Below, in pieces: positions 44,901-57,010 of a stretch of DNA of 64,000 nucleotides; position 1 is the first letter of the stretch, and each line of letters begins with the position of its first letter. The position numbers were made by a program, and so were the translations under genes. The DNA lies in the NCBI RefSeq assembly GCF_003589595.1, contig NW_020654051.1:9161810-9225809 (forward strand), in the 5' to 3' direction. Below the pieces are notes generated by a model. The model saw only the letters and a program-made list of their open reading frames with translations, was not told the origin of the DNA and ran no database searches. This DNA comes from Hyposmocoma kahamanoa. Its lineage: Eukaryota; Arthropoda; Insecta; Lepidoptera; Cosmopterigidae.

Positions 44901-45289
44901 ATATTATACTTTGTTTACAAAAAGTTGGAGTATGTCGCATATTTTTAAATATAAAGGTATTTTGTTTAAAAACTCGTGTCTAGGGAATTTTATCGCTAAC
45001 GCTAAATTTCGCGATTTCCAGAGTAAACTACACGGCTCACAAACCGATGTAAACGAGCCTTCACCGTTAACAGAACAATAGGTTGACTGTAGGCTGTCTC
45101 TTCATGTACAAGCCTTTTGTACAAACCACATAATGCTATGAGATTATTCATTAAAATCGTCGAACGTTGATTGTAAGATCTTCTTCAGATAAATAAGGCC
45201 CCTTTTGTTTGCGACTTTATGAAAGACAATTAAACGAGAGACAAAGAAGTTAAATTGATGTAACTATTTCCTTTATTCTTATTTATCAT

Positions 45290-45361
45290 CCTATTTTCAT
45301 AAGTAAATATAAATAATATACATATAAATGTATATTATTTATATTTACTTATGAAAATAGG
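45290..45361. repeat. Perfect 34-bp palindrome, 4-nt loop
   Basis: Arms 45290-45323 and 45328-45361 (cctattttcataagtaaata...) are exact inverses around ataa. Confidence 0.95.
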
Positions 45362-45477
45362 CTTTAAACTGAAAAAAATATTTGAAATTTAAAAAAAAAA
45401 GAGGTTAATTTACTTCGTAACTGTAAAGATATTTTTTTCAAATATAAGTGCACATTTGACGTTGTGAAAAGTGAAAA

Positions 45478-45830
45478 GTGACGATAAGGTCGACGATGGA
45501 GCATGCACATCTAAATAATTCCTATTCACTCTCAATTTGGAAAAGGACCAAGTTGTAGAGTTCAGGGAATAAACCCGCAGGCAGGGAATTCCACTTTATG
45601 GTGTTCGTCATACAAATGTGGAAGCGCAACGCTTCGTGTGAGTCCTTGGAATATCCACCGCATAGGGGTGGAAATAAAGCCTACTTCTAGTCCCCCAATG
45701 ATGGAAAGGGGAAGGCGGAATTAAATAGTGCAATTCCATCTCATAGTCTCCGTGCTATATCCTGTAGAATAAAGGTAAGCAGGCAACTTCACGGCGCTGT
45801 TCAAGGCTCTTTGCATACTGAAAATATTTA
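45478..45830 (-). mobile_element. LINE family F 3' fragment
   Basis: Minus-strand homology to family F from the SLEYRRKVA-coding region to the [19 protein letters not shown] end, with multiple frameshifts. It lies just left of the Penelope-like element arm at 45854. Confidence 0.65.
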
Positions 45831-45853
45831 CTGTACGACATTATCGAGTTCTT

Positions 45854-46040
45854 GGAAATGAAACTATTTTTCCGGGTTTAAATCGCATATATTTGTTTTT
45901 TCAAATAAACCAACGTTTCGTGCCCTTTACAGGTCCCATGGTCACGGTTGACTCAGGTGGTACAGTCATCAACCAGTTATGTCTAATATTAATGTAAACC
46001 ACCCAATTTTTTCACTTTAATTACAAAAGTTATTAATTAA
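45854..46040. repeat. Left arm of the Penelope-like inverted repeat
   Basis: Inverted match to 46841-47033, from ggaaatgaaactatttttcc at the outer end to gttattaattaa at the inner end. Carries the fold GGGACC-tgtaaa-GGgcaC followed by GAAACGTTGG on the minus strand. Confidence 0.85.
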
Positions 46041-46840
46041 GTACCTTGTTTTTAATTTTAAAAAAAAACATTCCAATCTACGCTACATTATGTTTTACAA
46101 ATTATTTTATTTTGGCAGTAAGAATTTTTATTAAGTTAAATTATTTTTAATTAATAATGATAATTAGAATAAATTAAAACATATTAATTCGTAATGCCGT
46201 CTTATGTCTGTTTGGGATTTTTCATCAGAGGAAATACTGGATTCCAAATCGATGGTACAGAGAAACCATCTTCCCTGTGGAAATTAGGATGTTTTTTTAA
46301 TTTCAATAGCCTCTCGCAGCATCCTGGGTAGATAACGGACTTCTTTTGCAAGGACCTGAGGTTTTTCAAACTTCATTGAATGTGTAGTTTATCCATGACA
46401 TGCTCACAGACTGCAGACTTGTTTACGCGACGGTGTTTGACATCAGCTATATGTTCTTTGACACGGGTACAAATACTTCGCTTCGTTTGTCCAATTTAAG
46501 AGAGACCGCACTCATAGTCAAGCGTGTAAACTCCTGGATCCTTTAAGGATAAAGAGGGTAATGTTACATTTCACGGGTGAGAAATGTTCCTCAGGGGCTT
46601 GAAATAGGTCTTAATAGATACACGCCTGAGGACTCTTCCGATCTTGTCTATAACACCTCTCACGTAAGATAAAATGGCAGGTCTTCGCTCGACTGTTGGT
46701 GGTTTAACACGGCGCCTTGGCATTAGCGTAGAACCTTCAAATTATTGGCACGTAGGACTTGCTTTATATGTTGGAGTTCCCCTGCTAGATGATTACTGTC
46801 GCAGACACCATGTGCTTTGCGAACAAAGATGCTAACTGGC

Positions 46841-47033
46841 TTAATTAATTAATAACTTTTGTAACTATAGTGGAAAAAATAGGGTGGTTTGTTTTTTAAT
46901 GTTAGATATAACTAGTTGATGACTGTACCACCTCAGTCAACCGTGACCGTGTCATGGAAAGGTCCCGAAACGTTGGTTTGTTTGAAAAACAAATATACGC
47001 GATTTAAATCCGGAAAAATAGTGACATTTACAT
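46841..47033. repeat. Right arm of the Penelope-like inverted repeat
   Basis: Mirror of 45854-46040. On the + strand it holds GTTGATGACTGTACCACC, CCGTGACC, GGTCCCGAAACGTTGG, TTTGTTTGAAAAACAAATA and TTTAAATCCGGAAAAATAG. Confidence 0.85.
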
Positions 47034-47294
47034 TAATTTAAAAACTGTTGATTTACATCGCAACATTTAGACAAAAAATTCGATTATAATATTTCTATGA
47101 CTATATCAATCCATGATATTTTTATGATCAACTAACTTTCTTTGATAGTGTGCTACTTATGTAATTCGTTACACATTAAAAATGTACAAAATAATCTGCG
47201 TTATAAAACCTTTTCAAGCATTTTAAATGCATGGATTCTTTATAGGTACTGGGGTTACTGTGGAGAAATCCATGTTATTAAAAATTTACGGAAA

Positions 47295-47445
47295 ATAATT
47301 TGCTCTTCCGCGAACCCAGTGAAGATTAATACGTGCAAAATAGCTGCGCTAGTACATTGAACATTATATAAAATAAAATTATTCAAATATAATATAACAC
47401 AAGCGCAACTACAGTCATATACCACCACCAAAAATGTACCCGACA
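47295..47445. repeat. Repeat family E2, second locus
   Basis: tttgctcttccgcgaaccca gtg and acacaagcgcaactacagtc then atataccaccaccaaaaatg tac match blocks at 28990-29110. Confidence 0.45.
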
Positions 47446-47629
47446 CTTGTTTCGCTTTCATTGTTTCTCCGAGACATCCTCATGGATTATTGATTGTTCG
47501 GCTCTCGGTCGAAGAATGAGTGTTTCTCCTTGTTAATGTTCAATACAAGCACGTCTATTTTGGACGATTTAATCTTTGCAAGGTTGCGACAAAGGAAATG
47601 AATTTAGTTCAATTTGATTTTCATGATTG

Positions 47630-47775
47630 TAGAATAGAATAAGCTTTATTGCACGCAATAAAAACAATAACAATACACAAAATAGTGAAAGGTGGAATCT
47701 GCGGTCATATCACTAGCACACACAGAGATCTCTTCCAGGCAACCTCAAAAACCTTACAAAGCTGCTAAACGGTGT
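47630..47775 (-). mobile_element. LINE 3' UTR with TTCTA tail
   Basis: On the minus strand this ends TTGCGTGCAATAAAGC then TTATTCTATTCTA. The internal gcggtcatatc...gatctcttccaggcaacct block is related to the LINE tail at 19.6 kb. Confidence 0.55.
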
Positions 47776-49720
47776 ATAAATTGAACCAAATATACACTCT
47801 TAGACAAACTTCATAAAGCATACTATATAACATACATACACATTGCTACATACTAAATACAAGTATATATGCATAATACATAGAATATGCTTGTATTCTA
47901 AATCTGAATACAAAATCATTAGAATATTTGCTACGCAGTATGCATTATTCAAAATTTCTTCAATACCGATAATTTGGCTTTATCTGCGTGAAAAATGAGA
48001 ATGAGGAAGACGCATTAACTTGAGGGCGGAGTGGATTACCCTAATTCCGTAGATCACGCGACTTAGCAGGTCAATCAACTAAATCGTCTTCCATCAAAGA
48101 TATTTCGCACTTTGCCGGGTCGCTTTTATAGAGTTTTACAGCACAGAATTGGAAATAAAGATTCTTTCGTTGTCACTATCCTACCTATTGTACCGTAATG
48201 TTGTAAATTATAAACGATAACATTGTAGACTATAACAACAACAACTACACACAAAAGTCTAATAAAAGTATAGTACGAATAGTTACTTACGCGATAACCG
48301 GTGATTTGAAAGACACGATCACTACCGTTAACCAACGACTCAGTATAACAAAAGATCTGAGGAAAACACAGATAAAAGAGTGAACCTGTAATCAACAAAA
48401 AAAAAGAAAAAAATACATTGACAAACTTTTCAGACTACATTAAATCCTCACATCTAAATTTTCCCCGAATAAAAAAATATTTCATAATTTAATTTGACGG
48501 CGAATATGAAGTCACGTGACTTGACAGGTCGCTCTCGTTCCTGAGAGAGATGCGGATGTACATTTAGCGAAATTTCAAGAATGCCGTAATAATTTGTTCA
48601 TTTCCGTACTATATGAATACTAAAATTTACCATTTCAAGTATTAGCTATTCGCTTATACGTTAAAAGTAATAGAGAAATTAATATTAGCATAGTAAACAA
48701 GTATTACACGAATAAGTTAAATTACATGAAATCTGCATTAACATGCTATTTCTGTGAATTGCGCTGTGTTATTTATATAAAGTAGGACTAGCAAACACAC
48801 ATAAGGTGTACCATAATTTACATAACTAAGTTAAGAGTAGCTTGCAGCGTAGAAAATGAAAGGTCAGGTGTATATTTTCCCGTCGTAGGTTATGAAGCGA
48901 GAGGGTTCGTGGGCGTAGATTCATTTCACAGGTCATTAGAGTAAAAAGGGTAAACAAAATTATGACAACGTCCTCTACTCGCTCGAGAGAGAGTTTGTAT
49001 CGATTTAATTGTAAACGAGACGTGAAAAACGTGTTTTTATTTTTAGCCAAACCGTTTTTTGAAGTGTTCTTATTTTGTAACAAAGGTTCAGACCGTGACA
49101 GTTTTCTGTTTAAAATTACCAAATTTAATATTTATGTTATTGAATATCATGATACACTTATGAACGTATGTGAACACAACCATGTGTGACGGTGCGATCT
49201 CCTTACACCGTCATCTCACCTCTTTGTATAGCCTCTCTCCGCTTGTATCCTATCATTTTTTATTTTACATGTATTTAAATTTTAAATTTGAATTGTTCCA
49301 TCTTCCTCCACTTTCTCATTTTGTTTTCGTACCACGGTCACTCCCAGCTCGACCGCCATAACAGTCGGAGCTGTTCCAAATTCTATTTACTAAAATCTTA
49401 TTTTTGATTCTTTACCAAGTTATAATACAAAACATAATACAACAGTCGGAGCTAAAGAATTATCAAAAATTTGCTGCAATAGTTTTTCGACCAAAAATGA
49501 AGCCATAAACCCGGATGTAATGGTGCCGCCATTGAAAACCCTGGCTATTACACGAATATAAAGATTTGTACAGACAGTTTCTGGCGCTTTCTGGCGCTTT
49601 TCATATGTAACTCTACAGCGGCTCACGTGGTAATGATGGAACAGATTAAACGACCAGAAAAGCGTCGGAGACCGTATTTATTTTGGTTATGTTGTTGAAT
49701 GTCAAATAATATATATTTCG
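47776..49720. other. Intronic stretch, no feature recognised
   Basis: Frames at 48126-48398, 48826-49122 and 49420-49626 lack motifs. A tandem tctggcgctt pair at about 49580-49600 is the only local repeat. Confidence 0.45.
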
Positions 49721-50019
49721 TAGCAGTAGAGCTCCTTGCGAAAGAGTTCGTCCAGAGAAGTACTGCCACCTTACTTTTTTCCGCTGACAAACAGTAATGT
49801 GAGCATTACTGCGTTCCGATTTTGAATGGTAATAAGGGTGCTGATGGAATTACAGACACATGGGACTTGTTAACTTATGTCTCAGGATGACGGGCGCGGT
49901 GGTAGTACCCCTCACCTACCTACCTACCTTTACAATTTAAAGTTCTGAGTGGCATTGCAACTGCTATGGACCAGCATTTTCGAAACCACCAGATACACGA
50001 CTTGTTCGTCTCGTCACAC
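49721..50019 (+). mobile_element. SINE-A copy 13
   Basis: Full-length start (tagcagtagagctccttgcg). Contains a private expansion of (CCTA)n at 49914-49930. The last bases merge into the LINE fragment at 50025. Confidence 0.85.
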
Positions 50020-50024
50020 AAGAC

Positions 50025-50440
50025 GGACGCTGTAGAACCAGAACCCATAATGTCTCTCGTCTACCAACGGTATAGAACAACATACACAAAGGTACAAAAT
50101 CTTCTCATAATAACACATGGACAACCCTTACGGTTTGTAAACAGACTAGGGAAGCACTACCGATGCCCAACGCCAGTCCCAAAAATTAATCAAACTCAAA
50201 AGACAAGAGCTTCGCGCTCTAACTGCCACCTAACCCATACAATACACACCTTTGCAATCTAAATATCACAGACTGTCCTCTATGCAAAGCGTGCATGATG
50301 GGGGAGGAAACGGTAGCGTTCTTCCTGCTGGCCAACTACAGGGCAAATTACCTTGGTGTGCCGAGGTCGCTCCCCGAAGTATTCAACAAACCCAGGAGGC
50401 TGCCGAGATTCCTGGAGGAGCTTGAGTGACACGAGTAGGA
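50025..50440 (+). mobile_element. LINE C-terminus with Cys-rich motif
   Basis: One frame reads NITDCPLCKACMMGEETVAF, then ANYRANYLGVPRSLPEVFN and RFLEELE, stop at 50429. It resembles the zinc-finger-like tail after the RNase H domain in R1/I-type LINEs (CPLCKACME.EETA...YR..YLGTP.SLPEV). The upstream part is frameshifted, and a SINE-A copy abuts its left side. Confidence 0.65.
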
Positions 50441-50894
50441 CCCTGCACTCACCACACGCAAAATATGTGCTTGGACGTTGAGTTATGGACACCAGTCCGC
50501 CATAATGCTTTTACTAGCATGATATTCATATATTTTTTGTGAAAATACTCCACTACTTGCACACATACATTGTGTATGTATGTATTGTTTGCACTCGAGT
50601 CCTTGTTTCACACAATCGGGCTTGCAGAAAACCAGCGCCACTTGTAAAATTTCTGCCCATAGCTGAAGTCTCGTTTGCATGCGCCGCGAACTCATTTATT
50701 TTTATCATTATTATTGTGATGTTTGAGATTATCAAAAGTAAATTGTATTTGTATGCAAATTACTTTTCTTTGTCTATTTGTTGTATTATTATGCTAAAGT
50801 TTATGATGTTATAAAATTGCAGTTTTTGAGGTCATTCATGTGGCTCGGCGAACACAATAAACTTTTCTCATTCTAATTCTTATTCCATTAGTTT

Positions 50895-50945
50895 CTTGTG
50901 AACTAGCTACTTTTTAACCGGGGCCATCGCTCTTCCAACTGAACT
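50895..50945 (-). repeat. tRNA-like A-box fragment
   Basis: Minus strand GGTTCCATAGTTCAGTTGGA then AGAGCGATGGCC, like the 5' half of a tRNA. No B box is found next to it, so a truncated SINE head is more likely than a tRNA gene. Confidence 0.35.
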
Positions 50946-51611
50946 ATGGAACCAGACAGCAGACCTTAGGAATTTCGTTTCGAGATTCGCGTCCAGCGGT
51001 ACCAAAAGTAATTTATTGTTCTTTGTATTTGTTCGATATTTATGTCAATAATAAGTAAATTATTAAGTTTATTTTGAAGATTTGGTTATAATGTACATGT
51101 GGGCTTTCAAAATACTTGAATTTTTAGACAATTTTATTTATCTCCTTGTCTCTCTTGACGTCCTTTAAAGTTATGAAATTATTACGAAATTCTTAAGAAC
51201 AACTTAATGTAACTTATTATTAAAAGCAAACTTTACGACCCCACTTATCATTTTTATGGGTTCCTGAAAAATAAAATAACAACCATGCCCTTGTACACCT
51301 TGGGCAAATCTTTATTTAATAAAAGTGGAAATCTTCATTTTATGAGAAAAATATTTGTAAAAAGAACAGAACCTTTTTAGAGTTGATGTAACAAGACAAA
51401 CGCAAGCTTTCTCTTATTCTGCTCTTATTAATACATTATTTTATTAAGCTACAGTTGAAAGAACTAAGTTCATATTACGTACTAAATAAGACAATACTGC
51501 TACCTGATGCAATTGTTAAAATAGTAAAGATCTAATAATACTCAAGCGAAATAGGAAGAAGTGAAATAAATACACATTATTTTTATAGGGCAATCCTTTT
51601 TTAATTTGATA

Positions 51612-51843
51612 GCAAGTGACGGGACGAACAAGTCATGCCTGTGCATCGCACAGATTTGAGAGTCACCGCCACTGCGGCGGTCACCCTGAGACATAAGTTG
51701 CAAAGTCCCATGTACCTGTAATTAATTGCCTTACCCTTCAAAACCAGAACGCAGTAATGTTCACATTACTACTTGGCGGCAGAAATAGGTAATGTGCCAG
51801 TACTTCCCCAGACGAACTCTTTCACAATGAGCTCTACTACTAC
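51612..51843 (-). mobile_element. SINE-A copy 14
   Basis: Inverted, with both ends present and the segment after the 3' end deleted (gtcatgcctgtgcatcgcac). Confidence 0.8.
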
Positions 51844-52225
51844 TAACCACGAGAAATCATGACAGAGACATGCAATCTATATAACCGTTACTTCGTCAAT
51901 GTTGATTTATTCCCATTCTAATGCACCACTCTGATGCATCATTTTGGCGAACTAGTTTACATGGATCCCAATACCGTGACAGTATGCGTGGGACGTGAGA
52001 TCACAGCATGACTTAAAACATCCCGAATCGCATCGAATGTTTTTGTAAACAAACTTAAAATTGGTCATTTTACGCCGATAACCGAATCAAATTAACAGTT
52101 GCTGTCGAACGGCGACACTTGGTTACAAGCACAATCGGTTGAATAACCACTGAAGTGTTCATATTTACGTTCTTGAGAAGAAAATAGTATAATAGAAACT
52201 TATTATTTTATGAATAACTGCTCGT

Positions 52226-52432
52226 TTGACCTCCATCTCACCTAATGGACAGTAATGATGAGGTCGACGTCGACACAACTAAATAATGCCTATTCGCTCT
52301 CGACTTGAAAAAGCCCGAACTAAGTTACAGCGCTCAGAGAATAAGTATGCAGGTAGAGAATTGCACTCCATAGCCGTTTGCCATATAAATATGGAAGCGT
52401 AACGCTTCATCTGAATCTTAGGAATATTTGTA
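52226..52432 (-). mobile_element. LINE family F 3' fragment
   Basis: Minus-strand copy of the last coding bases plus the start of the 3' UTR, including the gacctccatctcacctaatgg block (given on the + strand) that marks this family's 3' region. Confidence 0.6.
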
Positions 52433-52534
52433 GAATTATTTATTTTACATTATCGATGTCTAAATATTACAATTTAAAATACAATGTCAAGGTATATCAT
52501 AGTCTACAATGCAGACAATAATAGCTATCATCAT

Positions 52535-52665
52535 CATCAACCCATTTATACGTAACACTGACGCTGGCCGAACGCGGGTTGGAGACTTGTTTTCCGAGGG
52601 CTAATTGTGAACCTTCTTCGACGTGCAGAAGCTCATGGTAAATTTCAAATTAAATTTTATAACAA
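52535..52665 (-). repeat. Family C block (RTE 3' UTR remnant)
   Basis: Contains ctggccgaacgcgggttgga, then the ttttccgaggg, gaaccttcttcgacgtgcag and atggtaaatttcaaatt blocks. Same orientation as the copy at 41.34 kb. Confidence 0.6.
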
Positions 52666-53036
52666 TAATAGCTAACATAAAATAAAATAGTAGAACTAAA
52701 AAAATAAACAAACATTCAATATTATAACAATATGATGGATAAAAATTAGACTACATTTGTTTTTTTTTTAAATATCTACATTATAAAATTCACTATCCAA
52801 TAAAGGGGTATTCAATGGAGTGTAATTCATTTTGTCGTTTGTAACAATTTTAAGATATGCAAGCCGGTGAAAGACTAACACAATAATTTTCAAATTATAT
52901 TGAAAAATCTTTATTGCACCATTATGACACATTTACTGGGATGCTGTAATATTTTGGTGAAATTGCAGACATTAAAGAAACGTAAATCAAACTGATGTTA
53001 ATTATAACGAAATTGCAAATGAAACTATTTTTTCCG

Positions 53037-53212
53037 GATCTATAATGGAGTAACTTTTTTTTAAATAAACATATGTTAGTATAAAAAAAAATTGTAAAAT
53101 TTTAAAATTGTCTAACGTGACCATGAGACCATAAAGAACCCGAAACGTTGGTTAGTTTGAAACAAAACATTTACGGGATTTTATCCTAAGAACTTAAAAC
53201 CTAAGAACTTAA
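53037..53212 (+). mobile_element. Penelope-arm remnant
   Basis: aaatgaaactattttttccg at the left, then cgtgaccatgagaccataaa and cccgaaacgttggttagttt, ending in two aacctaagaactta-like units. Confidence 0.6.
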
Positions 53213-54976
53213 TAAATAACGATATACGTGGAAAGGCAGAGGTCTAAGGTGCGAATTTTAAGGTCTCAAAGGGACTTTACAAGAAGCAAAGCACAAGTAA
53301 GTGGCGCATTATAGGATTACTGAAGCGCCAAAAAAGCGCTCAGGTCGCTACGAAGATTAATTCCGAAACAAAAAATCCGCACAAAACCTGTGTGATATAT
53401 ATTGATGATATAAATATATATCTCTTGTTTTCTCTTGAAGTAGCACTTTAGCCTTTTTACCTTTTCACTGACTTTTGTACCTTTCCACTGTTGAAATAGA
53501 GTCTTTATCTACCATTAAAAAGCTTTAAATTTCTTTATTTATCTAAATATAGACTACAAAGAACTGGGTATCGAAAAGCTATCAAAGTTTGGACACCTTG
53601 GGACAGCCGTAAGGATTTATCACAATGACGTATAAATAATAGTCTTTCAACGATACTTTTTGTTGTTAGAGTTTAGATTTATAGGCTGCTAACTTTATAA
53701 AATTCTCGAAAATAAATAAACAACATGAAACAATTTAATAGGTATTAGGATACCTACTTATTAGCCCTAAGTTTCGACCTGGTTACACTGACCGTGATTA
53801 CGGGCTGATTGAGTGCTATTGCAATTTTTATACAACAATAAATAATGAATTTATAATTTGATAAATTTCTTCTACCTTCTTTGACTTGTCTTTTTTTAAT
53901 TTATCAAACTTTCGCAATTTACAAACCAAACTCAATCATGTAAGTTTGTAAATGTCGTACGCAACTATGAAAAAAGAAACTATCCGATCAAACCTTGACA
54001 AATTTGTATAAACACGTTATAAACCTTGAACGCGACGGTTCATTCACGGGAATCTGTTCTCGATACATCTGTACGAGTCCCAGAGATTTAATAGGAGTTT
54101 TATGACCGGCCGGAGCCGTGCTGACTCAATGTCGACAGTGGGTATTCGACCTTAGGATGGAAAACATTTTCCCCTAACTGGCCTACTTTGCACTAAACGG
54201 AGGGGGCGAGGAAGTTCCTGTATCACTGGGTATGGAGAAAAGTGGTCGTAAATAACGGCATGTATAAGTTGTACAATTATGCTGTGCAAATATTGTACAG
54301 GCGAAATGTATTATGATTTATGGAATATTTGTACCAAATTTATTAATTGATCTAAAGCATAAAGTAGGTTTAATGCGCGCTTGTTCCTAGAATTCATTAT
54401 TAGTTTCATTGCCAAGATTTTAAATTAATAGCTGGTATATTTGTGGGTGAACGGGTATCCGCTGTTTGTTGAATTTAATTACCACACAGGCAATATTTAT
54501 AGGCTTTAAAATAATAAAATAACAATAACAATTCCAATTAATTATTATTGAAAGCATTGGTACCAAAGTAAGTTAAAATTGTTATTACTCGGATATACTT
54601 GTAAATTTTCTTGATTTAGGTAATAAGGCTTAACTAATTACATGCCAATTGAACATTATTTAAATAATCTGGGTTATTTATGCGGTAAAGAAAAAAATAT
54701 CCCTTTACGTCCAGCTAGTTCATTAAAGTGCTACACCTCATTAGGCTTGGGTTGAACGCCCGTTAGGCCTTTGTTTAGCAACTAATTTGAGCTCCTGCCG
54801 TGCATCAATCTCTTTTCGGAATAACCTTCTCACGTTTGGTCATTATGATTTCAATAGCATGTTTTTATAGCAGTCGAAAATGTATTGTAATTGTTAAAAA
54901 AAAATCTAAGTGTTATTTAATAGTTAGTACGCCCAGAAGCTTTGGATAAATGTGATCCTGGAACATGATATCATCT
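53213..54976. other. Intronic stretch, no feature recognised
   Basis: AT-rich, no long open frames and no terminal repeats between two Penelope-arm remnants. Confidence 0.5.
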
Positions 54977-55137
54977 CGGAAATGAAACAATACTTTCCGG
55001 GTGTAAATCGCGTATATTTGTTTTTTTTTCAAACAAATCAACGTTTCAGCTCCTTTACAGGTTCGATGGCCACGTACTTAGATCCCAAAAATATTTGCGT
55101 TTACTATGTGTAACAATCGCGACAACCTAAGAACTCC
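54977..55137 (-). mobile_element. Penelope-arm remnant
   Basis: cggaaatgaaacaatacttt, ccgggtgtaaatcgcgtata, caacgtttcagctcctttac, then gtgtaacaatcgcgacaacc and taagaact. Same order as the copy at 36.05 kb. Confidence 0.65.
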
Positions 55138-55599
55138 ATATCCTCCACCTGAGTCGGCACAAAGAAGCCTGTAGCCTCCTCCGTTCTTCGCGATTCATAG
55201 TCATCTCCTTGACCTGTTTATTATCTGCCCATTTCGACATTATTTTTTATTTATTTACTGTACGCCATTCTTACTTACTTTTGTTTTCATTTTTAAATCC
55301 ATTCTGTTTTTTACTTTTACCCAGTATTTTGTTTCATTTTTAATGTATTTTTGTCTACAATTTCGATTATTGCTTTCTCTTAATTTTATTTTTAATAAAA
55401 ATTACCTATTACACTTTCCGAACCACACCTTGTTTGACATTGTGTCTCTAACCTCTGATATAGGTTACCACCACCTGTAAATTCAGAGATGAAAATATCG
55501 CCACCACCTTAGACACTGTTATGTAAACCTATTTAGTTATAATCCATGCCATGCAACAAGTTTCTATTTTTACGTACAATAAATTATTATTACTATAAA

Positions 55600-55860
55600 T
55601 TATAACTGTCATAAATTCGTCCCTACGTAGCAGATATAGAACCATTGTCTCCCTTCCGTTCTCTATTATCTTTAAAAGATTTATCTGTTTTCTAAGCCTT
55701 TTTAAAACTTCTTCATTTGATATCTTCTCGTCCATTTCATTTTATCCATTTTATTTTCTGCATTCGCCTCCTACATCACGTTTTAAATGACTCCAATCTC
55801 TCCCTGTCTTTCTTTGTGATTGTCCAAGTCTCGCGTCCAAATTTTACGTAAAAATTTTAA
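55600..55860 (-). mobile_element. RTE-like LINE C-terminal fragment
   Basis: Minus-strand pieces TWTITKKDRERLESFKT (frame 1) and DEKISNEEVLKRLRKQINLL then GRETMVLYLLRRDEF (frame 2) match the RTE tail ETWTLKKRDEERL...RISNEEVLRR...RRE..GHLLRHDEF. At least one frameshift lies between the two frames. Confidence 0.75.
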
Positions 55861-56474
55861 ATTAAACTCAGACGGAGCAACTCAACAAACGTCAGTCGGA
55901 TTTCGCACTTTTATCGCGCGACTGGACAGATGTGTGTGATATGGTAAGTTATTCTATGCAAGTAGCATCCATTCATTTAACGATAAGTCGCAAGTAACAT
56001 CCCGCTGCGTCGACGTCGCCGTGTAAAAACCGCCTTAATCTTGACACGTACATTGGAATTCGAACAAATTTTTGCCATCAGCATAATTATAGCAGTTTGG
56101 GCGTCTTGATAGACGCTTGGTTATATTAAGTGGCCTTGTTATTATTCCAATGATAGACATTTAAATTGGTAACTGTTAAACTTATCTCGTTCACTAAATT
56201 GCTTTATACATTAAATTAAGTGCTGTACGTCACGAATGAGCACAGTGAAGCATTTAAATTATCCAGTTGATTACATTAGTAGCTCCTGGAATAATTCACT
56301 TTAGATAAGTAAGTCCGTACGTGGTTATAAATATGTACATTTTTAACAACATCTTTGTATGCAGTAAAAAGTAGTTATTGTATTTTATTGTTATAGTAAA
56401 TCTCGTTAAAATTATTTACATTTTCTCTGTGCAGAAATCGAATAGAAATCAGTGGTCAAATCCCCTAGCAACAC

Positions 56475-56690
56475 GCAAATAATGTTAGTATTACTGCGTT
56501 TCGGTTTTGAAGAGTACGGGTGCTGGTGAAGTTACAGGCACATGGGACTTGTCAACTTATATCTCAGGGCGCAGTGGCAGTACCCCTCAGATCTTTGCAA
56601 TTTAAAGCGCTGATTGGCATTGCAACTATTATGGACCAGCGCGTACCTTACCGTCCGGCGCACCACTTGATCGACCCGTCATTTAATATT
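56475..56690 (+). mobile_element. SINE-A copy 15, 5'-truncated
   Basis: Starts at aataatgttagtattactgc and ends gacccgtcatttaatatt. The frame at 56520-56807 is a read-through of this repeat. Confidence 0.8.
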
Positions 56691-56817
56691 GTAAACAAAA
56701 CACTAAATAAACAAAATTTTAGAATTTTCTTATATTACAAATTTTCAATTTTTATACATTTAAATATAGTGCAAAATAGACAGCGTCTGTATTTACTTTG
56801 TGTTTAGTATACACTCC

Positions 56818-57010
56818 GCTTACCGGTCTGATGCAGCTAGCGAATAGCTACAGCTGAAGATTGAAATTCAGCAATGCTGAGTCTTCATCCTCTTTGTCCA
56901 CGTCACTGTTCTTTTTTTTTTCAATTGTTCGCTTATATTTGGTTTATGTGTTTTGTGGATAAATAAATTTCCTTTTATTTATTTATTTTATGTTTGTATT
57001 TTTAGAGAAC
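56818..57010 (-). repeat. Interspersed repeat family E1, copy 2
   Basis: Inverted copy of 2140-2335. Here the end is agcagctgtagctattcgct-like sequence followed by the actcagcattgctga block and a T-rich tail. Confidence 0.6.

Larger units (their letters stand above)
45854..47033 (-). mobile_element. Penelope-like retroelement, 5'-truncated, with inverted arms
   Basis: Minus-strand fragments of a Penelope-like protein. RT C-terminus: SNHLAGELQHIKQVLRANN, then frame-shifted PAILSYVRGVIDKIGRVLRR and IKTYFKPLRN. GIY-YIG endonuclease: YECGLS-stop-IGQTKR (IGQTK codons about 46484-46498), RVKEHIADVKHR (Lys-Glu-His codons 46451-46459) and SAVCEHVMDK. The protein then ends in the PLE C-terminal pattern FEKPQVLAKEVRYLPRMLRE and FHREDGFSV. 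The stop falls on the Tyr of YIG. The coding remnant (46190-46840) is flanked by near-identical inverted arms of about 190 bp (45854-46040 and 46841-47033), the rearranged-LTR arrangement known for Penelope elements. No autonomous function remains. Confidence 0.88.
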
